From Planctomycetales bacterium (lineage in GTDB: Bacteria; Planctomycetota; Planctomycetia; Gemmatales; Gemmataceae), in assembly GCA_020054355.1 (NCBI GenBank), contig JAGVLI010000351.1, positions 1 through 6,814 on the forward strand: 6,814 bases of DNA, read 5' to 3'. Position numbers and translations under genes: made by a program. Below the pieces are notes generated by a model, which worked only from the letters and a program-made list of their open reading frames with translations, ran no database searches and was not told the DNA's origin. Positions 1-6,259 of this stretch are shown piece after piece (positions within the stretch are counted from its first letter, which is position 1; each line of letters begins with the position of its first letter).

Positions 1-99
1 CAAGAGCGGCGGCCGGGTCCGTGTCATCCAGGAATGCGGAGCCTTCTGCATAGTGTACAAAGTTCCGAGTAATGGATAGGGCCGAGCCTGGGAACGAGG
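1..99. other. Left window edge, no gene assignable
   Basis: No convincing gene could be assigned here. On the plus strand the frame starting at base 2 is open to a TAG at 77-79. It would end in a peptide such as GGRVRVIQECGAFCIVYKVP, so it could be the last 25 codons of a gene entering from the left. Its final codons are less GC-rich at the third position than the neighbouring genes, which argues against it. On the minus strand two frames are also open to the edge, one with an ATG at 51-49 but without a good ribosome binding site. The stretch is the region downstream of the 100-2781 gene, and no clear terminator hairpin is visible in it. Sequence to the left of the window would be needed to decide. 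Confidence 0.25.
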
Positions 100-2781
100 T
101 TATTTCTTCTCTTCCGCCGGCTCCCGCTTGCCGATTTTGCCCTGGAAATCGTCGTCGCTGGCGTATTCGTAATGCACGATCTCGTTGCCCCTCTGCTGCT
201 TCAGCGTCCGGCCGGCGCCGCCCCAGAGCGGTTTCGTCGGATCGTCGATGGCGTATCTCACGGTTTGCGCTTTCACCGCCCGGCCTTTGGCGTCCTTGTC
301 CAGGACGAGCATGCCGTCGGCGGTGAACTCGGTGGCCTTCTCTCCATCATATCGCGTCCAGCCGAGGAGCGCGCCCTTGGCGTCGTGTCGATACACGTCG
401 CGCCAGGCGCGCGGCGTCGTCAGGCGCATGTCCACGAGATTGGCCTTGAAGACGTGATTGACGGTGCCCGGATAGAGCAGCGCCGCCAGCACTTCGGCGT
501 TGAAGCGCTCGAGGAGGTGCTTCTCGTAGCGCGTCAGACGCTCGGCCACCGGCTTGTCGCCGCCACGGATGGACACGATTTGCCAGGCATCGCCATCCTG
601 CTTGAGGATGCCCATGCCGACGAGTCGCTTGCGGGCGTTGTTGATGCGTGCTTGGCGGCCCGCCTCCGCCGACTGGAGCAGCTTTTCGAGCGCTTCGCGC
701 TGTTCGAGGTAGAAGCTCGGATTCTCCTTGAGGCGATTCAGGGCGGATTCCATCAGTGTGCGCACGGGGGCTTCGAGGCCGTCGCGCTTCTGGGTCAAGA
801 CGGCGTCGGTTGCCTTCCGGGCGGCTTCCAATTCCTTCTGTGCCGCCAGATACTCGGATTCGGTGCGTTTCCGTTCCTCGCTCGCCGCTTGCTGTTCCAG
901 ACCCGCCAGCTTGAACGCCTTCAGGGTTTCGTCGCCGGGTTCCTTCTCGTTGGCCTTCCGCGCTTCCGCCAGCTTCTGGTCGGCCTTCTTCAGCGCTTCG
1001 ATGGCTTTTTGCCGAACCTCGCCTGCTTGCTTGCCCTTATCCTGCGCGGCGGTGAGTTGCGTCGTGGCCGACTTGTATTCGTCGGCGGCTTTCAGGATGG
1101 CTGTCCGGTCGCCGTCCTTGAATTGCTTCTGCAGCAGTTGCACCGCGAAGGTCTTTTCCTCGGAGCGCAGGATGCCGAAGAGCGCGTTCCAATCCGGCAC
1201 CACCAAGTCGGCGTCGCCGATGCCGTAACCGATCTCCAGCAGCTTGCCCTGGTCGTCGTAGGTACGGGCCTCGCTGTCGAGCGTATGGAAGGTGACGAAC
1301 GCGGGCGGGGAATAGTAGGTGCCGTTGTGAACGAAAGCGCCAATGTCCACCCGGTTCGATTCGATCTTCAGATGATGGCCGTCCACCGGCCGGCGCTCGT
1401 GGTATGGCACCAGGATTTCGACCTGCGAGCCGGCTTCGTTCAACGGCTTGATCTGGATGCGCCCGGCGTCGCCGCGCAGCACGACCCAATGGTATTTCAA
1501 GGGCTGCTTGTTGACGTCAAAGCTCTCCTCCGCGCTGACGACCATGCGGCGCACCTGCTTGCCGCCACGGATCACGCGGGCGATGGCGCAGGGCGTATCG
1601 TGCAGCACTTCCGTCAATCCCGTCTCGAAGTAGTCCTTGCCTTCGGTCGGCTTGTCTTCCTCGACGACCTTGAGCATGGCCAGCGGCGGGATGGTCTTCA
1701 GCTCGATGTCGTGGGCTAGCTGCACCATCTTCTGGTCGCTGACCCAGGAACCCTCGAAAACCGGCGGATGGGCCTTGCCGGTGAGATACTCCTTGGGATC
1801 GGTCAGGTGCTTGTTGGTCGAACGGAAGATCATCTGGATCGTGGGCATCAGGAGTCCGGTTTCGATCAGCTTCTTCTTCACCTCGGGTCGGAACGCCGCC
1901 AGCGTGTAGGGCACCGCCCGCATGAAGGGCTGGTCCGAACCGGATGAACCCTGCGAGGCGATCAGATAGGGCGAGTTCGCGGGATACACGTCGCCGTAGA
2001 AGGGCTTGCCGTTGCGGCCAGGATGATGATCGTGATAGGCGGGATACATGTAGAGGTTGTTGCTGCGATATTCCTGATAAAGGAAAGCCATGCCGCGCGG
2101 GTGCGTGTAGTAGAAGCGGATGTTGCTGCCGCTGCTGGTGACGGGGGCCGACGTGGACGAATTGCCGAAGGTGACGTGCGGCAGGATCACCTGCTGCGCC
2201 GCCCAGTGCCGGCGATTCGCGATGTCTTCTTTCGTGTAGATCACTTGGTCGAGTTGCGGCCAGGGGTTGAGGTTGAGCGGCGAGTGGTCGCCGTCGCGGT
2301 TGTCGTAGAAGTCGCCGGTGTTGCCGGCTGCCGTGCCCTCGACGTGCCATTTCCGCAGCAGGTCGACAATTTGGCCGGTGCCATTGGCGATGGCCCGCTC
2401 GCGGACGACCAACTTGACGGCGCCTGTCGCCTCGTTGTTCTTGCCGTCCTTGACCGCGAAGGTGATTTCCCAGAGGCCGGCCTGCGACGGCGACGGCGTC
2501 CAGACGACAGCGCCAGTCTCGGCGTTGAGCGTCAGGTTCTTGGGCGCGGGAACCTCCTTGTCGCCTTTTCGCAGCTTGGCGATGGAGAAGCGCGGCGTGG
2601 GGGCATCCGGCGGTTTGATTTTCAACGCGAATTTGATCTCGGATTTGGTGTCCTGGACGATCTCGTCGAGCGGTTCGAGGGCAATGGAGTCCTGGGCAGC
2701 CGCGAGCAAGGAGCCGCCGAGCAGTGCCAGGCTGAGCAAGCAGAGCAACACCACGCGGGATCGGAGAGAGCAGGAGTGCAT
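100..2781 (-). CDS. Large exported protein with Ig-like domain and coiled coil, function unknown
   Basis: I do not recognise a specific family for this 893-residue protein. Residues 1-30 are a typical Sec signal peptide: basic RSR, a long Leu-rich core, then LLAAAQ with likely cleavage after an Ala near 28-29. Residues 35-128 look like a putative-Ig/cadherin-like domain of the He_PIG type, with the hallmark LNAETGAVVWTPSPSQAGLW followed by a strand ending in FAVKDGKN. Residues 135-370 are rich in aromatic residues, His and Asn (for example YPAYHDHHPGRNGKPFYGDV at 246-265) and have no motif I can name. Residues 420-500 read as a second beta-sandwich, perhaps PKD-like (LKYHWVVLRGDAG). Residues 565-720 are a charged Ala/Lys/Glu/Gln-rich coiled coil. 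The C-terminal part (770-893) is soluble and charged. A periplasmic or cell-surface structural or scaffold role is inference. The ATG at 2781 was chosen because GAGGAA lies just upstream and the signal peptide then starts properly. A Met triplet at 2823-2815 would add 14 residues but has no ribosome binding site. Confidence 0.85.
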   Translation of the reverse strand: MHSCSLRSRVVLLCLLSLALLGGSLLAAAQDSIALEPLDEIVQDTKSEIKFALKIKPPDAPTPRFSIAKLRKGDKEVPAPKNLTLNAETGAVVWTPSPSQAGLWEITFAVKDGKNNEATGAVKLVVRERAIANGTGQIVDLLRKWHVEGTAAGNTGDFYDNRDGDHSPLNLNPWPQLDQVIYTKEDIANRRHWAAQQVILPHVTFGNSSTSAPVTSSGSNIRFYYTHPRGMAFLYQEYRSNNLYMYPAYHDHHPGRNGKPFYGDVYPANSPYLIASQGSSGSDQPFMRAVPYTLAAFRPEVKKKLIETGLLMPTIQMIFRSTNKHLTDPKEYLTGKAHPPVFEGSWVSDQKMVQLAHDIELKTIPPLAMLKVVEEDKPTEGKDYFETGLTEVLHDTPCAIARVIRGGKQVRRMVVSAEESFDVNKQPLKYHWVVLRGDAGRIQIKPLNEAGSQVEILVPYHERRPVDGHHLKIESNRVDIGAFVHNGTYYSPPAFVTFHTLDSEARTYDDQGKLLEIGYGIGDADLVVPDWNALFGILRSEEKTFAVQLLQKQFKDGDRTAILKAADEYKSATTQLTAAQDKGKQAGEVRQKAIEALKKADQKLAEARKANEKEPGDETLKAFKLAGLEQQAASEERKRTESEYLAAQKELEAARKATDAVLTQKRDGLEAPVRTLMESALNRLKENPSFYLEQREALEKLLQSAEAGRQARINNARKRLVGMGILKQDGDAWQIVSIRGGDKPVAERLTRYEKHLLERFNAEVLAALLYPGTVNHVFKANLVDMRLTTPRAWRDVYRHDAKGALLGWTRYDGEKATEFTADGMLVLDKDAKGRAVKAQTVRYAIDDPTKPLWGGAGRTLKQQRGNEIVHYEYASDDDFQGKIGKREPAEEKK

Positions 2782-2784
2782 GGC

Positions 2785-2790
2785 TTCCTC
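2785..2790 (-). promoter_or_regulatory. Ribosome binding site that decides the start of the 100-2781 gene
   Basis: On the minus strand this reads GAGGAA, three bases before the ATG at 2781-2779 (five bases from the GAGG core). The alternative in-frame ATGs at 2823, 2820 and 2817 are preceded by AGCTCCCCAGT, which has no Shine-Dalgarno match. This favours the downstream start, which also gives the cleaner signal peptide. Confidence 0.6.
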
Positions 2791-2887
2791 GTTGGTTGGC
2801 AGGGACGGAGAGGCCATCATCATACTGGGGAGCTTGCGGGTTCGCCAAGCGGGATATTCGCGAGCAGCGGGAACGCGGTTTTCCGTT

Positions 2888-2917
2888 TTGCGGGTCGGCT
2901 GCGACCTGGGTTAGAAT
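2888..2917 (+). promoter_or_regulatory. Possible sigma70-like promoter just upstream of element copy A
   Basis: TTGCGG at 2888-2893 and TAGAAT at 2912-2917 are separated by 18 bp. The -10 match is good (5 of 6) and the -35 match is poor (3 of 6). A start about 7 bp after the hexamer would fall near 2924, just before the outer stem of element A at 2929. Alone this would be weak. It is listed because copy B has TACAAT at exactly the same distance. Confidence 0.3.
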
Positions 2918-2928
2918 ACTGGTCGAGA

Positions 2929-3068
2929 CTTCCGTCCGCCTGGAGGTAGCGATTGCTGCGGCGTTACGCCGTGGATGGTTTTCGTGCCCGCCTCGATGAA
3001 TGCTCCGACACTCCGGCCGCAGCCGCAGTGTCTGCGCGTGGGAGGTAAGTAGCTCGCGCGGACGGAAG
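2929..3068 (+). repeat. Twin element copy A: inverted-repeat-bounded, possibly a structured RNA
   Basis: The ends are perfect 11-bp inverted repeats: CTTCCGTCCGC at 2929-2939 and GCGGACGGAAG at 3058-3068. Bases 2942-2992 match copy B at 49 of 51 positions, and 3041-3056 (GGAGGTAAGTAGCTCG) match it perfectly. Bases 2956-2974 form a hairpin with CGGCG/CGCCG around a TTA loop. It extends to 8 pairs if two adjacent G-U pairs are allowed, which is possible only in plus-strand RNA. Bases 3007-3032 form a second hairpin, with arms GACACTCCGGC and GCCGCAGTGTC (10 of 11 paired) around the loop CGCA. A pyrimidine-rich tract (CTTTTCTTTCC) follows from 3070. The repetition and the stems are seen directly. 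Whether the element is an RNA gene or a mobile element is open. Confidence 0.8.
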
Positions 3069-3100
3069 GCTTTTCTTTCCACCTCTTCATTCCTCTCGAT

Positions 3101-3106
3101 TACAAT
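3101..3106 (+). promoter_or_regulatory. Possible -10 hexamer upstream of element copy B
   Basis: TACAAT (5 of 6 to TATAAT) ends 11 bp before the outer stem of copy B. This is the same distance as TAGAAT upstream of copy A, and both sit in TTA(G/C)AAT. The sequence between the hexamer and the stem is otherwise not conserved. No convincing -35 box is visible 16-18 bp upstream, so promoter activity is only suggested. Confidence 0.25.
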
Positions 3107-3117
3107 TCCGAAACCAG

Positions 3118-3263
3118 CTTGCCGTCCGCATCCGGAGGTAGCGATTGCTGCGGCGTTACGCCGTGGATGGTTGCCGTGCCCGCCACGCAGATCGCTCCAG
3201 ACAAGACGTCCAGAGACGACTGGTCCTGCGCCTGGAGGTAAGTAGCTCGGGGCGGACGGCAGG
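3118..3263 (+). repeat. Twin element copy B: inverted-repeat-bounded, possibly a structured RNA
   Basis: This is a direct-orientation second copy, 49 bp after copy A. Its ends are CTTGCCGTCCGC (3118-3129) and GCGGACGGCAGG (3252-3263), pairing at 11 of 12 positions, with the odd one a U-G in plus-strand RNA. Relative to copy A, one extra G-C pair is inserted with both partners present. The conserved block is at 3134-3184, the identical UUA-loop hairpin at 3148-3166, and the conserved GGAGGTAAGTAGCTCG at 3234-3249. The second hairpin lies at 3200-3225, with arms GACAAGACGTC and GACGACTGGTC (9 of 11 paired) around the loop CAGA. It occupies the same place as in copy A although its sequence has diverged. 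The copy ends 42 bp before the lyase start codon, so it could also lie in the lyase leader. Confidence 0.8.
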
Positions 3264-3305
3264 CTCCACTTTCTTGGGTCTATTCTCCGTTTCGGAGGAG
3301 CAGCC

Positions 3306-4448
3306 ATGAACGAGCGCGCAGCCATCAATCGGCGAGACATCCTTCACGGTCTGGGAGCCGCTGTTTCGCTTCCCGTCCTCGAAGCGTTGGCGCTGGGTGC
3401 TCCCAAGCCATCCCCGCCCAAGAAGCAGAAAAAGCCCTCGAACAAGCAGCCGCCCTTCCCCGCTGGCGGACCGTATCACGGCTACGGTGCGGCGGCCACC
3501 GGCGGCGCCGGGCATCCGACCGTCGCAGTAAAAACCTGGCAGGAACTGCGTGACGCCCTGCAGAAGGGCAACGCCGTCATCGTCGTCAAGGCGGCGGAAA
3601 TCCACATCCCGGAGAAGATCGAAACCACGGCCAGCAACATCACGCTCGACGGCCGGGGTGCGACCCTGCGCGGCGACAAGATTCGCCGGGAAATGCAAAT
3701 GCTGAAGTTCGTGCAAGGCCGGAACTTCATCGTCAAGAACCTGCGGCTGCGCAACGGCGGCGACAACCTGGCTTTCTACGACGGGGCGCGCGACATTGTC
3801 GTGGATCACGTCTCCAGCACCGGGGCGGGTGACGACGGCATCTCGATTTCCAATGACAGTCAGAACGCGACCGTGACTCATTGCTTCCTCGCGGGCAACA
3901 CGCGGGCCATCTTCTGCAAGTACGGTAGGACCGACCGCATCACCATCGACCACTGCATCATCAGCAAGTTGTGGATGCGCGCGCCGCTGCTGCACGACAT
4001 TCCCGCGTTCGACGTGCGCAACAACCTTGTGCAGGAATGGCGGGTGATGGGGGTACGACTGAGCGGCGACAACTGCAACGGCAACGTGATGGGCAATATC
4101 TACGTTGCGCCGCCCGACTCGAAGGGGGCGCTGAACCGGCGGGCCATCGTCTACGCGAACAACGAAGGCATCGGGCTGGTCCACCTGGCGGACAACGAAT
4201 TTCGCGGCTGTTTCGAGAAGAAGATCAAGGGAACGTCGCCCAGCCCGCTGCCGGCCCCGCCCATCGTGCCCGCCTACACCACGGACCTGCTCAAGCTCGA
4301 AAAACAACTCCTGTCGGAAACCCAGGGCGCGGGCTGCATGCCGCGCGATCCGGTGGACAAGGCCTACCTGGCGGCCAAGGAATGGCCGATGAGCGTCTAT
4401 GTGCCGTACCGGATTCCGAAGACCGGCGATGTGTTGCCGACGCAATAA
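3306..4448 (+). CDS. Tat-exported pectate-lyase-like (PL1-type) beta-helix protein
   Basis: This 380-residue protein resembles polysaccharide lyase family 1, calcium-dependent enzymes that cleave polygalacturonate by beta-elimination outside the cytoplasm. Residues 1-31 form a Tat-like leader (NRRDILHGLGAAVSLPVLEA). A Lys/Pro-rich linker covers 31-54. From about 72 the PL1 pattern follows: TVAVKTWQELRDAL, then SNITLDGRGATLRG, FIVKNLRLRN, DIVVDHVSST with D167-H168, DDGISI at 176-181, NATVTHCFL, and a segment with WMRAPLLH (223-230) and RNN (238-240). R225 aligns with the catalytic Arg of the usual R-x-P-x-x-R motif (Arg218 in PelC), while the second Arg is replaced by H230. The last 70 residues after the Pro-rich SPSPLPAPP lie outside the helix core. 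Substrate is uncertain and could be another uronan. GGAGG at 3294-3298, 7 bp before the ATG, fixes the start. The gene converges on plsC with 16 bp between the stop codons. Confidence 0.85.
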   Translation: MNERAAINRRDILHGLGAAVSLPVLEALALGAPKPSPPKKQKKPSNKQPPFPAGGPYHGYGAAATGGAGHPTVAVKTWQELRDALQKGNAVIVVKAAEIHIPEKIETTASNITLDGRGATLRGDKIRREMQMLKFVQGRNFIVKNLRLRNGGDNLAFYDGARDIVVDHVSSTGAGDDGISISNDSQNATVTHCFLAGNTRAIFCKYGRTDRITIDHCIISKLWMRAPLLHDIPAFDVRNNLVQEWRVMGVRLSGDNCNGNVMGNIYVAPPDSKGALNRRAIVYANNEGIGLVHLADNEFRGCFEKKIKGTSPSPLPAPPIVPAYTTDLLKLEKQLLSETQGAGCMPRDPVDKAYLAAKEWPMSVYVPYRIPKTGDVLPTQ

Positions 4449-4464
4449 CGGCGACCATCCGAGG

Positions 4465-5223
4465 TCATTCTTCAGCGGCTTTAGCGACGCTGCTTGTGAC
4501 CATGCTGCCTGCGGGCGCCAGTCGTATTACTGCTTCCTGCAAGCGGCCCGCGACATCCACCCAGCCGGCTCGATTGTTCTTCACCTCGGCAAACGTCAGC
4601 GATGCACCCACTCGAATCGTGATCCGCCGTCGCAACGGCAATCGCCGGCCAGCCGGACAAGCCGCAAACGCGCCGTCGATATGGCAAGGCACCACGGGCA
4701 CCGGGCTTTCGGCCAGCATCATGCCGATGCCGGGCTTGAAGGGCAGCATCTGGCCATCGCGGCTGCGCCCCCCTTCCGGAAAGAGGATGTAGGCGCAAGG
4801 CTCATCCACCAGACGTTGCCGAAATTCGGAGAGGGCCTTGGGAGTCGCCCGGCGGCGCGAAATCGGCAGCGCGTTCAGGAAGGTGGTCGCCAGCACGGCC
4901 CGCGAGGTCTTCTCGAAAAAGACATCCTCGGCCGCGATGGCAAACACCTGATCGCGGATGGTCAACGGCAGCGGCGCGGCCAGCAGCAGCGCATCCAGAT
5001 GGCTGGCGTGATTGGCCACCAGCACGAAAGGCGGCTTCAGCGGCAAATGCTCCCGGCCCTCGACGGTCAGCCCGTGCCAGAGCTTCAGGTAAGCGCGCAT
5101 CCCCAGCGCCCAGGCCAGGTGGCAGCCGCTTTCCAGCAAGTCGCTTTCCCGGCGCAGACTCTGTCGACGTTCCTTGCGCGTGAGGGTCAGGTCGCGAGCG
5201 GGTTCAAAGGCCCATTGGCTCAT
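4465..5223 (-). CDS. plsC: PlsC-family lysophospholipid acyltransferase
   Basis: This 252-residue protein is a 1-acyl-sn-glycerol-3-phosphate acyltransferase type enzyme. It would transfer an acyl chain to lysophosphatidic acid at the inner membrane face, giving phosphatidic acid. The acyltransferase motifs appear in order: NHASHLD at 71-77 (the catalytic H-x4-D, H72 and D77), LPISRRR at 119-125 in the motif II position, FPEGGRSRDG at 148-157 (the FPEG substrate-binding motif), and VPVVPCHIDG at 175-184 (motif IV with its Pro). The N-terminus is basic (RKERRQSLRRE) and no clear membrane span is present, so peripheral attachment is likely. The length is normal for the family. The start lies 5 bp after the cdsA stop. 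Its GGAG (5236-5233) is inside the last cdsA codons, so the two are almost certainly co-transcribed and translationally coupled. The same frame stays open upstream through cdsA to 6072, which I treat as an artefact. The acyl acceptor is inferred from the neighbours; other lysolipid acceptors are possible. Confidence 0.9.
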   Translation of the reverse strand: MSQWAFEPARDLTLTRKERRQSLRRESDLLESGCHLAWALGMRAYLKLWHGLTVEGREHLPLKPPFVLVANHASHLDALLLAAPLPLTIRDQVFAIAAEDVFFEKTSRAVLATTFLNALPISRRRATPKALSEFRQRLVDEPCAYILFPEGGRSRDGQMLPFKPGIGMMLAESPVPVVPCHIDGAFAACPAGRRLPLRRRITIRVGASLTFAEVKNNRAGWVDVAGRLQEAVIRLAPAGSMVTSSVAKAAEE

Positions 5224-5228
5224 GGCGG

Positions 5229-6239
5229 TTAGCTCCGGGCGCCGGAGAAAATGCAGATCGGTTGCTGCAAACCGAAGCCGCCGAAATACCAGACGTAGTG
5301 AAAGACCGCCGGGGCCACCAGGATCAGGCTGTCGAAGCGGTCGAGCAAGCCGCCGTGGCCGGGGATGGTGACTCCCATGTCCTTCAAGCCCAGGTCGCGC
5401 TTGATCGACGACAGCACCAGGTCGCCCAGCTGGCCGACCACGCTGATGATGATGCCGAGCACGATCAGCTTGGGCCAATGCTCCAGCGCGGTGCCCGCGA
5501 AGACCTGCCAGCCGACCAGGGCGACGAAAGCCGTGGTAATCAGCACCGCGCCGATCGCGCCGGCAATCGTCTTGTTCGGGCTGGTGTTGGGGCAGAGCTT
5601 GCGCCGGCCGAATAGTTTGCCGGAGACGAAGGCGGCCACGTCGTTCAGCTCCACGGAAACCAGCACCAGCAGCACCACAGCGCGGTAATGCTCGTCGTTG
5701 GCCAGGTAGCCGAGGTGCCCCAAGGCGCTGCCAAAGAGCGCGAAGCCCAGGATGCCCAGGGCCACACGCTGAATGTACCCGGCCGGCCGGTCCAACACCA
5801 CCTGGAAGCCAGCCAGCGAGGCGACGGTCAATGGGAACAGCGCCACGAAGAGCTTGTACCAGTTGTCGAGGACCGCGAAACCGACGGCCAGAATTCCAAC
5901 GACGACGAGCAAGCTGGTGAACTTTTCGCGGAACAAGCCGGTGGCGCGAGCGAACTCCCGATAGCAGATGAGGCTGAGGGCGGTCACGGCCAGCATGGTC
6001 CAGAACGCGCCCAGCAGCACTGGCGCTGCCATCAGCACGACCAGCACCAGCCAGGAAAACCAGCGCTGCCAAAGTTCGGCGCGCTGCTTGTCCTCCAACG
6101 GCTTCCGCTTGTCGGCGACCAGGATCGCCACGGGGGCCAGCGCCAGGACGCCCAGCACGATGCCGAGCAGCAGAATCGTGGCGGGCTGGTCGAAGGCGTG
6201 CTGATAGCCGAACAGTCGGTCCCAGGAAATTGGCTGCAC
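5229..6239 (-). CDS. cdsA: Phosphatidate cytidylyltransferase (CDP-diacylglycerol synthase)
   Basis: This 336-residue polytopic membrane protein would condense CTP and phosphatidic acid into CDP-diacylglycerol, the precursor of phosphatidylglycerol and other phospholipids. The CdsA signature is clear at 277-304: S-S-I-K-R-D, K286-D287, then IPGHGGLLDRFDS (292-304), including the metal-linked Asp residues. An upstream family block is also present at 199-225 (ND..AF..GKLFG....NTSPNKT). Roughly eight or nine hydrophobic segments lie at about 20-42, 62-92 (probably two), 107-147, 157-178, 186-205, 226-248, 257-276 and 304-322. The protein is somewhat longer than the E. coli enzyme because of an extra N-terminal region. 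The start codon is GTG (6239-6237), with GGAAGGA at 6256-6250 10 bp upstream; no ATG occurs before residue 70. The downstream plsC supplies its substrate. The REPIN-like repeat begins only 4 bp upstream of this ribosome binding site, so the leader may be structured. Confidence 0.93.
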   Translation of the reverse strand: MQPISWDRLFGYQHAFDQPATILLLGIVLGVLALAPVAILVADKRKPLEDKQRAELWQRWFSWLVLVVLMAAPVLLGAFWTMLAVTALSLICYREFARATGLFREKFTSLLVVVGILAVGFAVLDNWYKLFVALFPLTVASLAGFQVVLDRPAGYIQRVALGILGFALFGSALGHLGYLANDEHYRAVVLLVLVSVELNDVAAFVSGKLFGRRKLCPNTSPNKTIAGAIGAVLITTAFVALVGWQVFAGTALEHWPKLIVLGIIISVVGQLGDLVLSSIKRDLGLKDMGVTIPGHGGLLDRFDSLILVAPAVFHYVWYFGGFGLQQPICIFSGARS

Positions 6240-6259
6240 GGTCGTTTCGTCCTTCCGAA

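Larger units (their letters stand above)
2782..3305. other. Divergent intergenic region with twin structured elements
   Basis: These 524 bp separate the minus-strand exported protein from the plus-strand lyase gene. The region contains two direct copies of a 140-146 bp inverted-repeat-bounded element, 49 bp apart. Short open frames run through it (for example 2796-2999 and 3000-3245 on the plus strand). Their only shared peptide, EVAIAAALRRGW, is just the translated repeat, so I do not call them genes. The 49-bp spacer (3069-3117) and the flank at 3264-3293 are pyrimidine-rich and less GC-rich than the genes. The ribosome binding site of the lyase gene is GGAGG at 3294-3298. Confidence 0.8.

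Noticed and set aside
172..1719. 515-codon open frame on the plus strand inside the large exported-protein gene
   Set aside because: It is antisense to a gene with a signal peptide and recognisable domains. Its sequence is Arg/Leu/Gly-rich without motifs, as expected of an antisense frame in GC-rich coding DNA.
2796..3245. Short plus-strand frames (2796-2999 and 3000-3245) that share the peptide EVAIAAALRRGW
   Set aside because: The shared peptide is only the translation of the repeated DNA block. The rest is unrelated between the two frames, and neither has a good ribosome binding site.
2929..3263. CRISPR array
   Set aside because: There are only two copies, the repeat unit is 140-146 bp with internal palindromes, and there are no regular unique spacers of CRISPR length.
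1517..3340. 607-codon minus-strand frame overlapping the large gene, the intergenic region and the lyase start
   Set aside because: It runs through two copies of the repeat and gives a low-complexity Arg/Ala/Pro/His-rich product. It overlaps the better-supported gene in another frame.
3156..4445. 429-codon minus-strand frame opposite the lyase gene
   Set aside because: The plus-strand frame has a Tat leader, PL1 motifs and a strong ribosome binding site. The antisense frame is Arg/Val/His-rich and has no domain.
4449..4464. Search for a terminator between the convergent lyase and plsC genes
   Set aside because: The gap is only 16 bp and contains no inverted repeat or T-tract.
5224..6072. 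Upstream extension of the plsC frame, which would give a 535-residue protein
   Set aside because: The extension overlaps cdsA in another frame and reads as Arg/Gly/Ala-rich nonsense. The acyltransferase has its own ATG and ribosome binding site at 5223.
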